Shown here piece after piece: positions 1 to 8,208 of a DNA stretch of 64,000 nucleotides. Made by a program: the position numbers and the translations under genes. Source of the stretch: Sphingopyxis sp. GW247-27LB (GTDB lineage: Bacteria > Pseudomonadota > Alphaproteobacteria > Sphingomonadales > Sphingomonadaceae). The stretch is taken from positions 647,075-711,074 of the forward strand of contig NZ_NIWD01000002.1 in the NCBI RefSeq assembly GCF_002277025.1, given 5' to 3'. Under the pieces are notes generated by a model. That model was not told the DNA's origin. It was given only the letters and a program-made list of their open reading frames with translations, and did not search any database. Numbering within the stretch: position 1 is the stretch's first letter; each line of letters starts with the position of its first letter.

Positions 1-1657
1 GCGCGACGATATATTCGAGCAGTGATGCGACATTGCCGATGTCGTAGCTTTCCTCGATCGACAGGTCGGTCCACGGATAGATGCCGTCGACGCTGATCTC
101 GGCACCATCGATCCTCACCGTCTTTTCGTGGTTCTGCAATGCGCCGGAGAGCTGGATGACGCCTTCGTCGACATAGCCCGACAGCGTCGCGGGGCCGGTT
201 CCGCTCACCTTGGTCAGCAGCCCCGCCGGCGCGGCCTCGATGTTCCAGCTGGTCGGCGAGCCATTGTTACGCGCGATCATCCAGAAATTGTTGGCGTCGG
301 GCACGTAGACGACGACGAACTGACGGTCCTCGCCGTTCTTGTAGACATCGCCCGCGGTCAAGCCGTGCGCGGCGAGATCGAGCTGGCGACCGTCGGGTCC
401 GTGGGTGCCGCCGTCCAGCTGGAAATTGAGCTTGATCGGGGTGCGCTGATCGCCGCCGATGCTGGCGACCATCGCCGATAGCATATAGGCGCCGACCGTC
501 GCCGAGCGACCGGTATCGCGCGAAATGAAGCGGGTCCCGACCAGATCGATCGCGCCCGACCGCGGCAACAGGTTGGGCCCGACCTGGGCGACCTGCTCGC
601 CGATCAGATAGCAGTCGACCTGATCGTAGGCCGGGCTCAGCTGCGCGGGACGGCGCACGAAGAGATAGGGCCATTGATAGACCGCCGTCCCCGGCGCGCT
701 GTTGTCGAGCTGGAAAAGCTGGGGGTCGGGCGCGCGCTCGCCGGGTGCGGCGTAGGGATTGAACTCCAGCGCCGCGTCGCCGGTGTTGACCATGATCCCG
801 CGCTCGATCTTGTCGATCATGTCGGCGGTGAAGGGCACGCCCGCGGCGAAATCGACCGTATCGCGGACGGTCGGCAGCAATTGGGCGAGATCCGCGGGCG
901 TCGTCATCGCGATCTCGCGATTGCCGCCCCGCAGCGTAACCGCGAACGATCCGTAGGTGCCGTTCAGCTTCTTGTAGAAGGCGTTGCCGCCGGTGATGTA
1001 GGCGATCACGCTCGGCGGCACATTGTGCATCGACAGGACAAGGTCGGTCGAGGCCGGCAGCGGGATCGGCCGCAGCACGGCGAACGTCGGCCACGCCGCC
1101 TCGCTGCGCGCCGCGAGGTAATCGGGATTGCCCGGCGACCAGATACGGCAGGTCTGATCGAGGCGCGTCGGCAGGAGCGCGTTGGCGCGATCGGGGTCGG
1201 CGAGGTTGGTCTGGGCCTTCTCGGGGAAATAGGTGAGCGTCGAGCTCAGCTCCTCGGCGGTCGCCGCCGCGGCGTCGGCGGCATCCTGCGCCTGGCCGAT
1301 GATCACGCCGACCTCGGCTGCGGCATAGGCCGACAGCTTTTCGAACTGGTACCAGTTGCCGCCGCCCTCGGCGCCAACCTTTCGATACCAGCCGTTCTTC
1401 GCCGGGGCGGGGTCGGCATAGACGAGGCCGAGCGCATTTTCGGGATGGTCGAGGGCGCCCTGGATGCCGTCCGGCGCCGCTTCCTCCTCGAAGGCGGCTT
1501 CGGTGGAGATCAGGCGGCCGAGCAGCTGCTTGACCGCGGTGGCCGTCATCGGCGCGCCGGGCTCCTGAATGCCCATCAGCGCATCGGGCGACACCGCGGT
1601 GGTGAACGGCAGCTGGTCGAGCGTCCGCGTCTCGGGAAGGACGGGCGTGTCAGCCAT
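1..1657 (-). CDS. Prophage structural-type protein of unknown function (partial)
   Basis: The frame is open without a stop from an ATG at 1657 to the window edge, at least 552 codons. The start overlaps the end of the Rz1-like gene by 8 nt, so it is on the same transcript. The N-terminus reads MADTPVLPETRT, an Ala/Asp/Glu-rich helical stretch lies near residues 95-115, and the rest looks like a beta-rich soluble protein. I recognise no family. In Mu-like phages virion genes follow the lysis genes, so a tail or virion-associated role is plausible, but this is inference from position only. The C-terminus is outside the window. Confidence 0.75.
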   Translation of the reverse strand, partial: MADTPVLPETRTLDQLPFTTAVSPDALMGIQEPGAPMTATAVKQLLGRLISTEAAFEEEAAPDGIQGALDHPENALGLVYADPAPAKNGWYRKVGAEGGGNWYQFEKLSAYAAAEVGVIIGQAQDAADAAAATAEELSSTLTYFPEKAQTNLADPDRANALLPTRLDQTCRIWSPGNPDYLAARSEAAWPTFAVLRPIPLPASTDLVLSMHNVPPSVIAYITGGNAFYKKLNGTYGSFAVTLRGGNREIAMTTPADLAQLLPTVRDTVDFAAGVPFTADMIDKIERGIMVNTGDAALEFNPYAAPGERAPDPQLFQLDNSAPGTAVYQWPYLFVRRPAQLSPAYDQVDCYLIGEQVAQVGPNLLPRSGAIDLVGTRFISRDTGRSATVGAYMLSAMVASIGGDQRTPIKLNFQLDGGTHGPDGRQLDLAAHGLTAGDVYKNGEDRQFVVVYVPDANNFWMIARNNGSPTSWNIEAAPAGLLTKVSGTGPATLSGYVDEGVIQLSGALQNHEKTVRIDGAEISVDGIYPWTDLSIEESYDIGNVASLLEYIVA

Positions 1658-1967
1658 CGGGGCATAGGGTCCTGGCATCGCGCAGCCGCTCCTCGAGGAG
1701 CGCCTCGCGGCGGAAGCGGGCAGCGAGCCACTGCAGCACGTTGTCGGCCGCTTCGATCGCGGCGTCGGCGGGCATGACGGGCTCGGCGGGGATCGGCTGG
1801 CGCAGCTCGGCGGGGCAGATCGTCTTGGTGACGATCACCCGCTCGACGACCGGGTCGGGCGCCGGGCCGGGGTCAGGCCTTGCCGGAGAGCCGGCGCAGG
1901 CACTGAGCGTCGCAACGCTTGCCAGTGCCAGAGCCGACAGCCGGAGGCGCGCTCTGGATAGCGGCAT
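1650..1967 (-). CDS. Rz1-like outer-membrane spanin lipoprotein
   Basis: 105 aa. The N-terminus is a lipoprotein signal with an LSAC lipobox (Cys23), followed by a proline-rich stretch (PARPDPGPAPDP), the hallmark of Rz1 o-spanins. The gene starts inside the Rz-like gene in another frame, overlapping its 3' end by 95 nt, the usual Rz/Rz1 arrangement. With Rz it should bridge the periplasm and fuse inner and outer membranes in the last step of lysis. A shorter maturation product starting at the Cys is expected. The assignment rests on architecture and position rather than sequence similarity. Confidence 0.75.
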   Translation of the reverse strand: MPLSRARLRLSALALASVATLSACAGSPARPDPGPAPDPVVERVIVTKTICPAELRQPIPAEPVMPADAAIEAADNVLQWLAARFRREALLEERLRDARTLCPDG

Positions 1968-2421
1968 CGGCGGCGTCCTTTCGTTGGGTTGCGGCGCGGC
2001 CGCGCGCCTCGGCGCGGTCGGCGATCTTCGCCTGGTCGGCGATCAGCCGGTCGACCTCGGCCTCGGCCTGGCGCTGGCCATCCTCGGCCGCGGTGCGCGC
2101 CGCGACCTCGGCCTTGACCGCGGTCGAGCAGGCCGACTGGATCGCGAAGCGCGTGGCGTCGCGGTTGCCCGCGGCGAGCGCGACGTCGCACTGGCCGGCG
2201 GCGCGCGCGGCGGCGATCGCCGCCTTGACCGGCTCGGCGCAGCGGTCGGCGGGCTCGCCGATCTTCTCGGCCGCGCGGCTGCAGGCGGCGACGTCGCCGC
2301 GCAAATCCTTGAGGTCGGCGCGCGCCTGCACCCCGGTCCAGGCGGCGAGGAGCATCGCGCCAAAGGCGAGCATCCCGCCGATCGCGCCGTAAAGGCGAAG
2401 TCCCGACAGCCCGAACATCAA
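1873..2421 (-). CDS. Rz-like inner-membrane spanin
   Basis: 182 aa. One N-terminal transmembrane segment (about residues 8-30, MLAFGAMLLAAW) is followed by a long charged, Ala-rich helical domain predicted to be coiled and periplasmic. This fits an i-spanin. The start overlaps the lysozyme stop by ATGA at 2418-2421, and the Rz1-like lipoprotein gene begins within its 3' end. Cysteines recur through the helix (CSRAAEK, DRCAEP, GQCDV), unusual for Rz and possibly disulphide-forming. Rz proteins diverge strongly, so the call depends on topology and neighbours. Confidence 0.72.
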   Translation of the reverse strand: MMFGLSGLRLYGAIGGMLAFGAMLLAAWTGVQARADLKDLRGDVAACSRAAEKIGEPADRCAEPVKAAIAAARAAGQCDVALAAGNRDATRFAIQSACSTAVKAEVAARTAAEDGQRQAEAEVDRLIADQAKIADRAEARGRAATQRKDAADAAIQSAPPAVGSGTGKRCDAQCLRRLSGKA

Positions 2422-3086
2422 ATCCTCCCCAGCCGGTCGGCGCGCGCCAGCCAGCCCTTCAGGAACCTCTTCTGCGACGGATCGCGCTCGGCGATCGCGC
2501 GGTAGCGAAGGCGGACCTCGACGCGGAACGCGTCGGTCAGCGCCGGCATGCCGAGCGCGCCCCAGCGCAGCACCCAGTTCATCGCCTGCAGCGTCGCCGG
2601 CCCGATCGCGCCGTCGACCTTCAGCTGCGACGGCGCCGAGGCGGCGCGCTCGAGGCAGCGGTTGAGCGCGCGCTGCAACAGGCGGCGCGCGTTGCCGATG
2701 CCGGCGTTCACCGCCTGGTTGAACAGCATCTCGCCGACCGGGCGCGGCAGATCGTCGGCGCCCAGCCGCAGCCAGAAACAGCGGTGATAGAGGAATTTGG
2801 CGTCACCGCGCGTCAGCAGCCGGACATCCGCGCCGTCGATATCGCCGTCGCCGTCGAGGTCGAAGTCGGCGCGGCCGTCCGCGTCGAGGTCGATCTTGCC
2901 CTCGACGACCAGCGTGCGCAGCGACCAGCCAAATTTGGTCGCCCCGCCGCGGTCGGACGGATCGTTGACAAAGCGCGTGCCCTCGTCGCCGATCAGATCG
3001 TCGAAGGCACGCGCGAAGCGCTCGGACCAGCCGCTGACGACGATCTCGTCGGCCGCGCTATCGATGTGGTTGGTTTCGCTCCCCAT
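2418..3086 (-). CDS. Phage lysozyme, glycoside hydrolase family 108 type, with calcium-loop-like insert
   Basis: 222 aa. Residues 22-60 match the GH108 N-terminal pattern, with a GDEGTRFVNDPSDRGGATKFG motif in which Glu35 is the likely catalytic acid. Residues about 150-222 resemble the C-terminal peptidoglycan-binding part (DGAIGPATLQAMN, then FLKGW). Between them, at residues 66-88, two DxDxDG repeats form an EF-hand/dockerin-like Asp-rich insert that shorter family members lack. There is no signal peptide, so export would need a holin or another route; no holin was identified, although two small membrane proteins lie upstream. It is the first gene after the Mor activator, hence probably late/middle-expressed. 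Confidence 0.85.
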   Translation of the reverse strand: MGSETNHIDSAADEIVVSGWSERFARAFDDLIGDEGTRFVNDPSDRGGATKFGWSLRTLVVEGKIDLDADGRADFDLDGDGDIDGADVRLLTRGDAKFLYHRCFWLRLGADDLPRPVGEMLFNQAVNAGIGNARRLLQRALNRCLERAASAPSQLKVDGAIGPATLQAMNWVLRWGALGMPALTDAFRVEVRLRYRAIAERDPSQKRFLKGWLARADRLGRI

Positions 3087-3133
3087 GACCGCTGCTTTGA
3101 CGCGTCGCGCGCCGCGCAGTCAGATGAACTATT
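3087..3133 (-). promoter_or_regulatory. Candidate Mor-dependent middle promoter region
   Basis: This 47-bp gap between the mor-like gene and the lysozyme is one of the few real gaps in an otherwise overlapping operon. In Mu, Mor activates a middle promoter just downstream of its own gene. The mor-like gene ends into an imperfect palindrome, TGAAATAGTTCA (minus strand), across 3125-3136. No clear -10/-35 pair is visible, so this is positional inference. Confidence 0.3.
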
Positions 3134-3514
3134 TCATAGGAGGTCGAGCAGATTGCCCTGGCCGTCGTCCTCGATGGAATCGGCCTTGATGTTGTGGACA
3201 TGCCGCTCGGTATAGTCGGTGGCAAGGGCGATCGCGCGGATCGACAGTTTTCCTTCCTTCAGCAGCTCGATGACGCGCTGCCTCCGGTGATAGGCCTTGG
3301 GCAACAGCAGGTCGCTGCCGGCGAATCGGTCGCACAGCAGCTGGGCGAGCTCGGCGCCGATGACGACGGCGATCTCGTGATTGTTCGCCGCGACGCGCGG
3401 CACGTAGAGGATCGTGCCGCCGAAGCGGTCGCACAGCTTCGTGGCGGGGCCGCTGCCGATCACGGCAGCGACCTCGTCGAAAATCGCAGAGTTGAAGATC
3501 CGCGAATGCCGCAT
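3134..3514 (-). CDS. Mor-family transcription activator
   Basis: 126 aa, the size of Mu Mor/C proteins. A C-terminal helix-turn-helix is visible in LSIRAIALATDYTERHVHNI (about residues 92-111), preceded by a dimerisation-type N-terminal half containing LAQLLCDRFAGSDLLLPK. Mor activates middle transcription in Mu-like phages. Its place between gemA and the lysis genes is the canonical Mu position, separated by only 3 nt from the preceding small membrane-protein gene. The region directly downstream is the natural target promoter. Confidence 0.85.
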   Translation of the reverse strand: MRHSRIFNSAIFDEVAAVIGSGPATKLCDRFGGTILYVPRVAANNHEIAVVIGAELAQLLCDRFAGSDLLLPKAYHRRQRVIELLKEGKLSIRAIALATDYTERHVHNIKADSIEDDGQGNLLDLL

Positions 3515-3517
3515 GGA

Positions 3518-3712
3518 TCAGAGCATGATGACCAGAAGCGCGATGGCGAGCGCCATCGCTGCCGCACCGGCAGTAAAGGACCGGGCCCGGCGCCGCGCTT
3601 CCTCGCGGCGCCGCCGATCGGCGCTCGATTCGAGCAGCGGCAACCTCTGGAAGTCGAGATATTCGCGGTCGGGCCGCAGGTGGCTCTGGTAGAACGAATG
3701 TTGCATGATCAT
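3518..3712 (-). CDS. Small tail-anchored membrane protein of prophage
   Basis: 64 aa. The first 45 residues are polar and very Arg-rich (RRRREEARRRAR), and the last 20 form a hydrophobic segment (AMALAIALLVIML). The start overlaps the gemA stop (ATGA). No family is recognised. A single C-terminal transmembrane helix beside the lysis module makes a holin, anti-holin or membrane-docking role conceivable, but nothing in the sequence decides this. Confidence 0.7.
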   Translation of the reverse strand: MIMQHSFYQSHLRPDREYLDFQRLPLLESSADRRRREEARRRARSFTAGAAAMALAIALLVIML

Positions 3713-4455
3713 GCCTCCGGTGAAAATTCAGGGGACCGCTCGCGCAGCACGGCGCCGAGCATCTGGGCGGCGCGGGTCATCGCCTCGATGTCGATCGGCA
3801 GGTCGATCGCGCGAGCCTCCTCGCCGGTCAGGCGGAACAGCGCGACGGGGACGGTCCAGTCGGGATGCGCGATGCCCGCGGCGACCAGCTTGGCGAGGAT
3901 CGCCTTCAGCAGCCGCCACTTGCTGCCCTGCAGCGTCGCGGTGCGGCCGTCGCCGACCTCCCAGCCGTGGCGCTTGGCCATCGCCTTCAGCGCCTCGATC
4001 AGGCGGTAGGCCATCGACTGGTCGGACCATCGCCAATGGTCGCACTGGAGCTGGCGGCAGGCGAACGCCTCGAGCGCCTGCTCCGACCGGTTGCGCACCG
4101 CGCCGAGCTGGTGGAGCGAGATCCACAGCGACCGCGCCTTGCGCGCGCTCGGCGTGTCGACCGCGGGCGCCCGGCGCCCCGGAACGCCCTTCGCGGTCGC
4201 CTTGAAGCCACGCTGCCCGAAATGCTGGACGAGCGCCGCCAGCTGCGCCTCCGTCGCCTTGCTGGCGCTCGCGAGAGCGATGTCCTCCTCGCTCGCCTCC
4301 TCGATCGGGATGGGCGAGATGTGCTGAAAGACGATCGCACGATAATCGTCCTCGCCCAGGCCGAGCTGGTTCTTCGCGATATGGACCTTCGCCAGCAGCG
4401 CGCGGCGGCGCTGCTGGGTCGGGTCGATCGACGTCTTGCGGGCGGGCGCGCTCAT
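3709..4455 (-). CDS. gemA: GemA-like regulatory protein (DUF1018 family)
   Basis: 248 aa. The N-terminal half carries the GemA/DUF1018 pattern: KVHIAKNQLGLGEDDYRAIV at about residues 22-41, then a TEAQLAALVQHFGQRGF segment. The C-terminal half (about 95-225) contains LEAFACRQLQCDHWRWSDQS and a helical region that is longer than in Mu GemA. In Mu, Gem proteins modulate host gene expression and DNA topology during early infection. The gene overlaps both neighbours by ATGA and sits just upstream of mor, the expected position. Confidence 0.88.
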   Translation of the reverse strand: MSAPARKTSIDPTQQRRRALLAKVHIAKNQLGLGEDDYRAIVFQHISPIPIEEASEEDIALASASKATEAQLAALVQHFGQRGFKATAKGVPGRRAPAVDTPSARKARSLWISLHQLGAVRNRSEQALEAFACRQLQCDHWRWSDQSMAYRLIEALKAMAKRHGWEVGDGRTATLQGSKWRLLKAILAKLVAAGIAHPDWTVPVALFRLTGEEARAIDLPIDIEAMTRAAQMLGAVLRERSPEFSPEA

Positions 4456-4787
4456 GGCCGCAATCCTTGGGGCGCACCGCGCGCGATCGCGATCAGATCG
4501 TCGACAGCCGCCCGATAGCCCGTCGATCGCCGGGCAAGCTGGTGGCCCCGGTGCGCGAGATTATGTGCGGCGCTATGATCGCGGCCGCCGAGCTTTTCCC
4601 CGATGACCGGATAGGAGAGCGGTTCCGGCGTCAGTTGGCGCAGGGCGACGACGATCGCGGCGCGCGGCGGGATCAGGTTTCCGAGGCGTGAGGGCCCCCG
4701 CAGCTCGGCAAGGTCGACCGACCAGCGCCGGCAAGCCTCGTCAAAGATGCGCGTAACGCGCTCCCCGCGGGTGAGCGCCGCGGTCAC
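4452..4787 (-). CDS. Free-standing DnaA domain IV-like DNA-binding protein
   Basis: 111 aa with a GTG start overlapping the previous stop (GTGA). Residues 8-100 follow the C-terminal domain of DnaA. An amphipathic helix (RIFDEACRRWSVDLAEL) is followed by the basic region PPRAAIVVALRQL, then PVIGEKLGGRDHSAAHNLAHR, matching the DnaA signature GGRDHTTV with its box-contacting histidine. No AAA+ part is present. DnaA domain IV binds DnaA boxes, so this protein could bind host-origin-type sites or phage DNA. It lies between MuB and gemA, in the replicative part of the operon. Role in the phage is inference. Confidence 0.75.
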   Translation of the reverse strand: MTAALTRGERVTRIFDEACRRWSVDLAELRGPSRLGNLIPPRAAIVVALRQLTPEPLSYPVIGEKLGGRDHSAAHNLAHRGHQLARRSTGYRAAVDDLIAIARGAPQGLRP

Positions 4788-4939
4788 GGCCAAACCCCCA
4801 TCATCACCGCGACGAGGACGATGATCGCGACCTTGACCCCGGCGGCGATCGCGCCGCCAGCCAGCGCGGCGCCGAGCTCCAGCGGCCCGTCCTGCCCGTC
4901 GCGGGTCAGCGCGCGGATGATCTTGCGGCGCGAGGTCAC
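4784..4939 (-). CDS. Very small prophage membrane protein
   Basis: 51 aa with a GTG start at 4939, linked by GTGA overlaps to genes on both sides, which is the best support for it. The product begins VTSRRKIIRALTRD and ends in a hydrophobic stretch (about residues 22-49) with Gly/Ala-rich then Val/Ile-rich parts, ending MMGVWP. It probably spans the membrane once. Function is not recognisable. A holin-like role is possible, since no other holin was found, but this is speculative. Confidence 0.65.
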   Translation of the reverse strand: MTSRRKIIRALTRDGQDGPLELGAALAGGAIAAGVKVAIIVLVAVMMGVWP

Positions 4940-5235
4940 TGCACACCGCCTTCCCAGGCGCCGCGCCGGGCGATGATTTCATCGAGCCAGTCGGGGCCGA
5001 GCTCCAGCGGCGCACCGACCCACGCATCGATGTCGCGGAGCAGTTGGACGTAGCTCTCGATTAGCGGGCGCGCGCGCGGATCGATCGTGCCGGGAACCGG
5101 CACGATATCGCCGGGGAACCTCTCGTCCAGCTTGCTCGAGGTTTCGATCAGGCTGGCGACGTTCGCGCGGATGACACGGCTGGAGCGGCCGAGCAGACCC
5201 GACGCCGACAGCAGCTTGGCAAGATCGGTGCTCAT
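4936..5235 (-). CDS. Prophage protein of unknown function
   Basis: 99 aa, mostly helical and acidic. The start (MSTDLAKLLSASGLLGRSSR) is chosen at 5235 because it overlaps the MuB stop by ATGA; longer frames upstream overlap the MuB gene heavily. No family recognised. It sits directly after the transposition ATPase and before the 51-aa membrane protein, so it is part of the early replication segment. Confidence 0.72.
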   Translation of the reverse strand: MSTDLAKLLSASGLLGRSSRVIRANVASLIETSSKLDERFPGDIVPVPGTIDPRARPLIESYVQLLRDIDAWVGAPLELGPDWLDEIIARRGAWEGGVQ

Positions 5236-6191
5236 GCCGCGATCTGCCGGGTCGAGAGCTGGGCCCAGCAATCGCGGACATGGCCGGCGTTCACCGCCTG
5301 GCCCTCGCTGGCGGCGATCATGTGCGCGAGTTCGAGCGTCATCGTCGCCCCGCGCAGCGCGCCCGGCTTCTGGCTGATCTCGCGGATGGCCTGAAGGATG
5401 CCGTCGTCGCCGATGTTCCACGCATCGCACAGCGCGTCGGCGTCGCCCTGCAGCGGCTGCGCGCGCACGATCCGCATCCCGACGCGGCTGAAGAGCTGCG
5501 CGAAATTCGCCTTGCGCGTCCCGCCCTCGAGGCGCGAGAGGACCGAGATATTGCCCGACAGCGCGATGCCGACGCCCGTTTCGTCATGCCAGCTGCGGAT
5601 TTCCTCGAGCGATTTTTCGGACAGGTGCTGCGCCTCGTCCAGCACCAACAGCCCGCCCGACCGGTCCACCTTCTCCATGATCATGGTGCTCAGCTTCGCG
5701 GGGGTGCCGACCGCGTCGGACTTGCCGAGCGCGGCGAGGACCGAAAGCTGCATGTTCATGATGCCCGCAGACGAGGGCCGCATCGTCGCCTTCCAGACGT
5801 TGGAAATGCTCGCCTGGTAATGCTCGATCGTCTTGGTCTTCCCCATGCCGGCGCCGGTCGCGATCACGGTCATGCGGCCGCGCTGCGCATAGGTCAGGAT
5901 CGTGATGATGTCGTTCGCCGTCGGGCCGGCGAAAAAGCCGGGGAGCGGGGGTGCGGTCACTTCGAACGCGGCCTGGCTGAAAAGCTGCTGTTGGTAGCGA
6001 TAGACCTGCTCGGCGATCGTCTGCTCGTCGCCGGCGTAGCCGTTGGTGCTGCCGAACTGGCTGAGCGTTCCCGCCGATCGGCCGATGCGCTTCGCGAGCT
6101 CGGTCCAGCTCATCTTCGTCGCGTTCTTGTGGTCGATCAACCAGGCGCGCTGGTCCTCGATATCGATGGGCTGGTTTTGGGGGTCGTTCAT
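5232..6191 (-). CDS. MuB-like AAA ATPase, transposition target DNA activator
   Basis: 319 aa from the ATG at 6191, chosen because GAAAGGA lies 8 nt upstream; an in-frame ATG at 6221 has a poorer site. The N-terminal 70 residues form a helix-turn-helix domain (MSWTELAKRIGRSAGTLSQF), as in MuB. The AAA core has Walker A GAGMGKT (113-119) and Walker B LLVLDEAQ (181-188, Asp185/Glu186). The C-terminus contains a helical DNA-binding bundle. MuB coats target DNA and stimulates MuA, giving target choice and immunity. It follows the transposase after a 67-nt gap, the Mu A-B order. Confidence 0.92.
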   Translation of the reverse strand: MNDPQNQPIDIEDQRAWLIDHKNATKMSWTELAKRIGRSAGTLSQFGSTNGYAGDEQTIAEQVYRYQQQLFSQAAFEVTAPPLPGFFAGPTANDIITILTYAQRGRMTVIATGAGMGKTKTIEHYQASISNVWKATMRPSSAGIMNMQLSVLAALGKSDAVGTPAKLSTMIMEKVDRSGGLLVLDEAQHLSEKSLEEIRSWHDETGVGIALSGNISVLSRLEGGTRKANFAQLFSRVGMRIVRAQPLQGDADALCDAWNIGDDGILQAIREISQKPGALRGATMTLELAHMIAASEGQAVNAGHVRDCWAQLSTRQIAA

Positions 6192-6258
6192 GCTAAAATC
6201 CTTTCGTTCTGACAGGGACATCGTCGCGGCGGAGGCTCCTAACCCTCCGTCGCGGCCT

Positions 6259-8208
6259 TCAATCGACCAGCCGCAGCGGCGACACCGACGCCGCGAACCG
6301 GTTCATGAAATTGGGAGCGGGCTCCTGCTGGACCGCCGCGGCGGCGCCATTGCGATGCGCGGCGCGCACCGGGCGGATGATCTTGGGCTCGGGCCGGTCG
6401 GGCTCGATCGCGCCGGGCTGCAGCGCGGCGATCTCGGCCGCGTCGCGCAGCTCCTGTTGCTTCTCCAGCTCGCGGGCCAGCTTGACGATATCGCGATCGG
6501 CCTTCGCCCGCGCGCGCGCCGCCCCGATATTGTCGAAGCCGGTGTCCGCGACGAGCGCGGCGGTCACGAGGAACTCGCCCGACTGGCTATAGACGTGGAT
6601 CTCGCTGTGCAGATTGTCGGGGTCGAAGCGGATGGTCACCGGCTTGCCCGCGATCTGGCTGAGCTCCGGCGCCCAATAGCGGTTGCCGACCAGCGCGATC
6701 TCGCCGCTCTGGCGGTGGGTGCGGACCTGTTCGCCGGCGAGCAGCGCCAGCCGGAGCTGCTCCTGCGACGCCTTCCTGATCTCCGACACCGCATAGCTCG
6801 CGGCGAAGACTTCGTCATAGCTGCGGCCGTTCGCGGTTTCGGTGCGGCGACCGCGCTTCGCGTTATGCTTGGTGATGACGCGGTCGACCAGCGCGACGAA
6901 GACGTCCCAATCGAGCGCTTTTTCGTTGTAATTCTCGGGCTTCGCGTCGACGTGGTTGCCCGTCCACGCGCCTTCGGTGTCCGGTGCGCGCGCGACGACG
7001 TCGGCGAGGACGCGGAAGGCGCGCTCGATCGGCTTCGCCTGGCCGTGGAAGGGCTTGGCCCAGCGCGTCTTGACACCGAGCGCGGTGAGCAGCCCGGTCG
7101 GCTCGTCATCCTTGATCTTGAAGCGGAATCGCGTCGGTGCGCCGCCGGTGATCCATTTCGAGGCGAAGGCGCGGCCGTTGTCGAGCAGGCAATGGCCGGG
7201 AATGCCATAATCGCGGAACAGGTCGGCGAAGGCGAGGCGCGTCAGCACCGCGCTCTCGCTCTCCCCGATACGCCACGCCAGAATCTTGCGGCTGAAGACG
7301 TCCTGCAGCGCGACCATCACCGGGCGGATCGGCTTGTCGCCGGGCCGTGCGCCCTTGCGGCGAACGAAGACGTCGAACTTGTGCCCGTCGATATTGACCC
7401 ATTCCATCGCGTGCATGTGCGCGACGGTGCGGCGCTGCTGGGGGATCGTCAGCTTCAGCGCGTCGGTGCCGTAGCGGCGCGCGACGATCAGCCGCCCGTC
7501 GATCTCGCGCTCCAGGCGGCGCTTCAGCGTCTTCTCAGACGGCAATGAGAGGCCGCGCTCGGCCGCGATATCTTCAGTCCGCGAATAGCAAGAGGCGAAG
7601 GTCGGCCGCGACGGGCGCAGATAATCCGATACCAGGATCGACCAGAGCTCCTCGTCGACCTCGACGGTGCGCCCGCCACCCTTGCGGCGCGGCGCCAGAT
7701 GCGGCAGCCGGTCGGACGGCGCGACGCCGTCGACAAGCGACAGCCAGCTCCACAGCGTCGATGCGCCGATCTTCTCGCCGATCGCCACGGCGGGCACCGC
7801 GTTCGACGGCAGGACCCCGGTATCGATCATCAGGTCGATCTGGCCGATGATGCGCGCGCGGCGCTCAGCCTCGGCCTTCACCTTGTCGCTCTGCGCCTCA
7901 TACCAGCTCCACAGCGCGCTCTGCCCGATCGGCGAGGAATCGGCCGCGGGCTGGCATTCGATCGCGATCCCGCGCCGGACGAGCGCCGTCCGCGTCGCCG
8001 AGGGCAGCACCGACAGATGATATTCCAGCCCACCGCCGCGCGCCTGGCGCGGCCGCGCGAGCGGCATGCCCTCGCTGTCGGCCTGCAGCGCCCAGCATTC
8101 CTTCGCCGCGCGCTCGTTCACCTTGCGCTTCGTCGCGGGAAGTCCCGGCAATTTCAGATCGGCAAGCTCGGCCGCGGTGAACCAGAACTTCCCCCCGTGA
8201 AACTTCAT
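6259..8208 (-). CDS. MuA-like DDE transposase
   Basis: 649 aa, close to Mu A in length. The start at 8208 overlaps the previous stop by ATGA. An N-terminal Mu-type winged-helix region occupies about residues 8-60. The end-binding domain at about 190-240 contains SDYLRPSRPTFASCYSR and TLKRRLEREID. The RNase H catalytic core has Asp274 (NIDGHKFD), Asp353 (LLDNGRAF) and Glu395 (AKPIERAFR), with Mu-like spacing. A beta-barrel domain follows, and a C-terminal Arg/Lys-rich tail could contact MuB. It catalyses strand cleavage and transfer at the prophage ends. Transcribed with MuB downstream. Intact, so the element may be active. Confidence 0.96.
   Translation of the reverse strand: MKFHGGKFWFTAAELADLKLPGLPATKRKVNERAAKECWALQADSEGMPLARPRQARGGGLEYHLSVLPSATRTALVRRGIAIECQPAADSSPIGQSALWSWYEAQSDKVKAEAERRARIIGQIDLMIDTGVLPSNAVPAVAIGEKIGASTLWSWLSLVDGVAPSDRLPHLAPRRKGGGRTVEVDEELWSILVSDYLRPSRPTFASCYSRTEDIAAERGLSLPSEKTLKRRLEREIDGRLIVARRYGTDALKLTIPQQRRTVAHMHAMEWVNIDGHKFDVFVRRKGARPGDKPIRPVMVALQDVFSRKILAWRIGESESAVLTRLAFADLFRDYGIPGHCLLDNGRAFASKWITGGAPTRFRFKIKDDEPTGLLTALGVKTRWAKPFHGQAKPIERAFRVLADVVARAPDTEGAWTGNHVDAKPENYNEKALDWDVFVALVDRVITKHNAKRGRRTETANGRSYDEVFAASYAVSEIRKASQEQLRLALLAGEQVRTHRQSGEIALVGNRYWAPELSQIAGKPVTIRFDPDNLHSEIHVYSQSGEFLVTAALVADTGFDNIGAARARAKADRDIVKLARELEKQQELRDAAEIAALQPGAIEPDRPEPKIIRPVRAAHRNGAAAAVQQEPAPNFMNRFAASVSPLRLVD

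Noticed and set aside
6192..6221. Upstream ATG for the MuB-like protein
   Set aside because: The ATG at 6191 has GAAAGGA at good spacing; the upstream one has no close ribosome-binding site.
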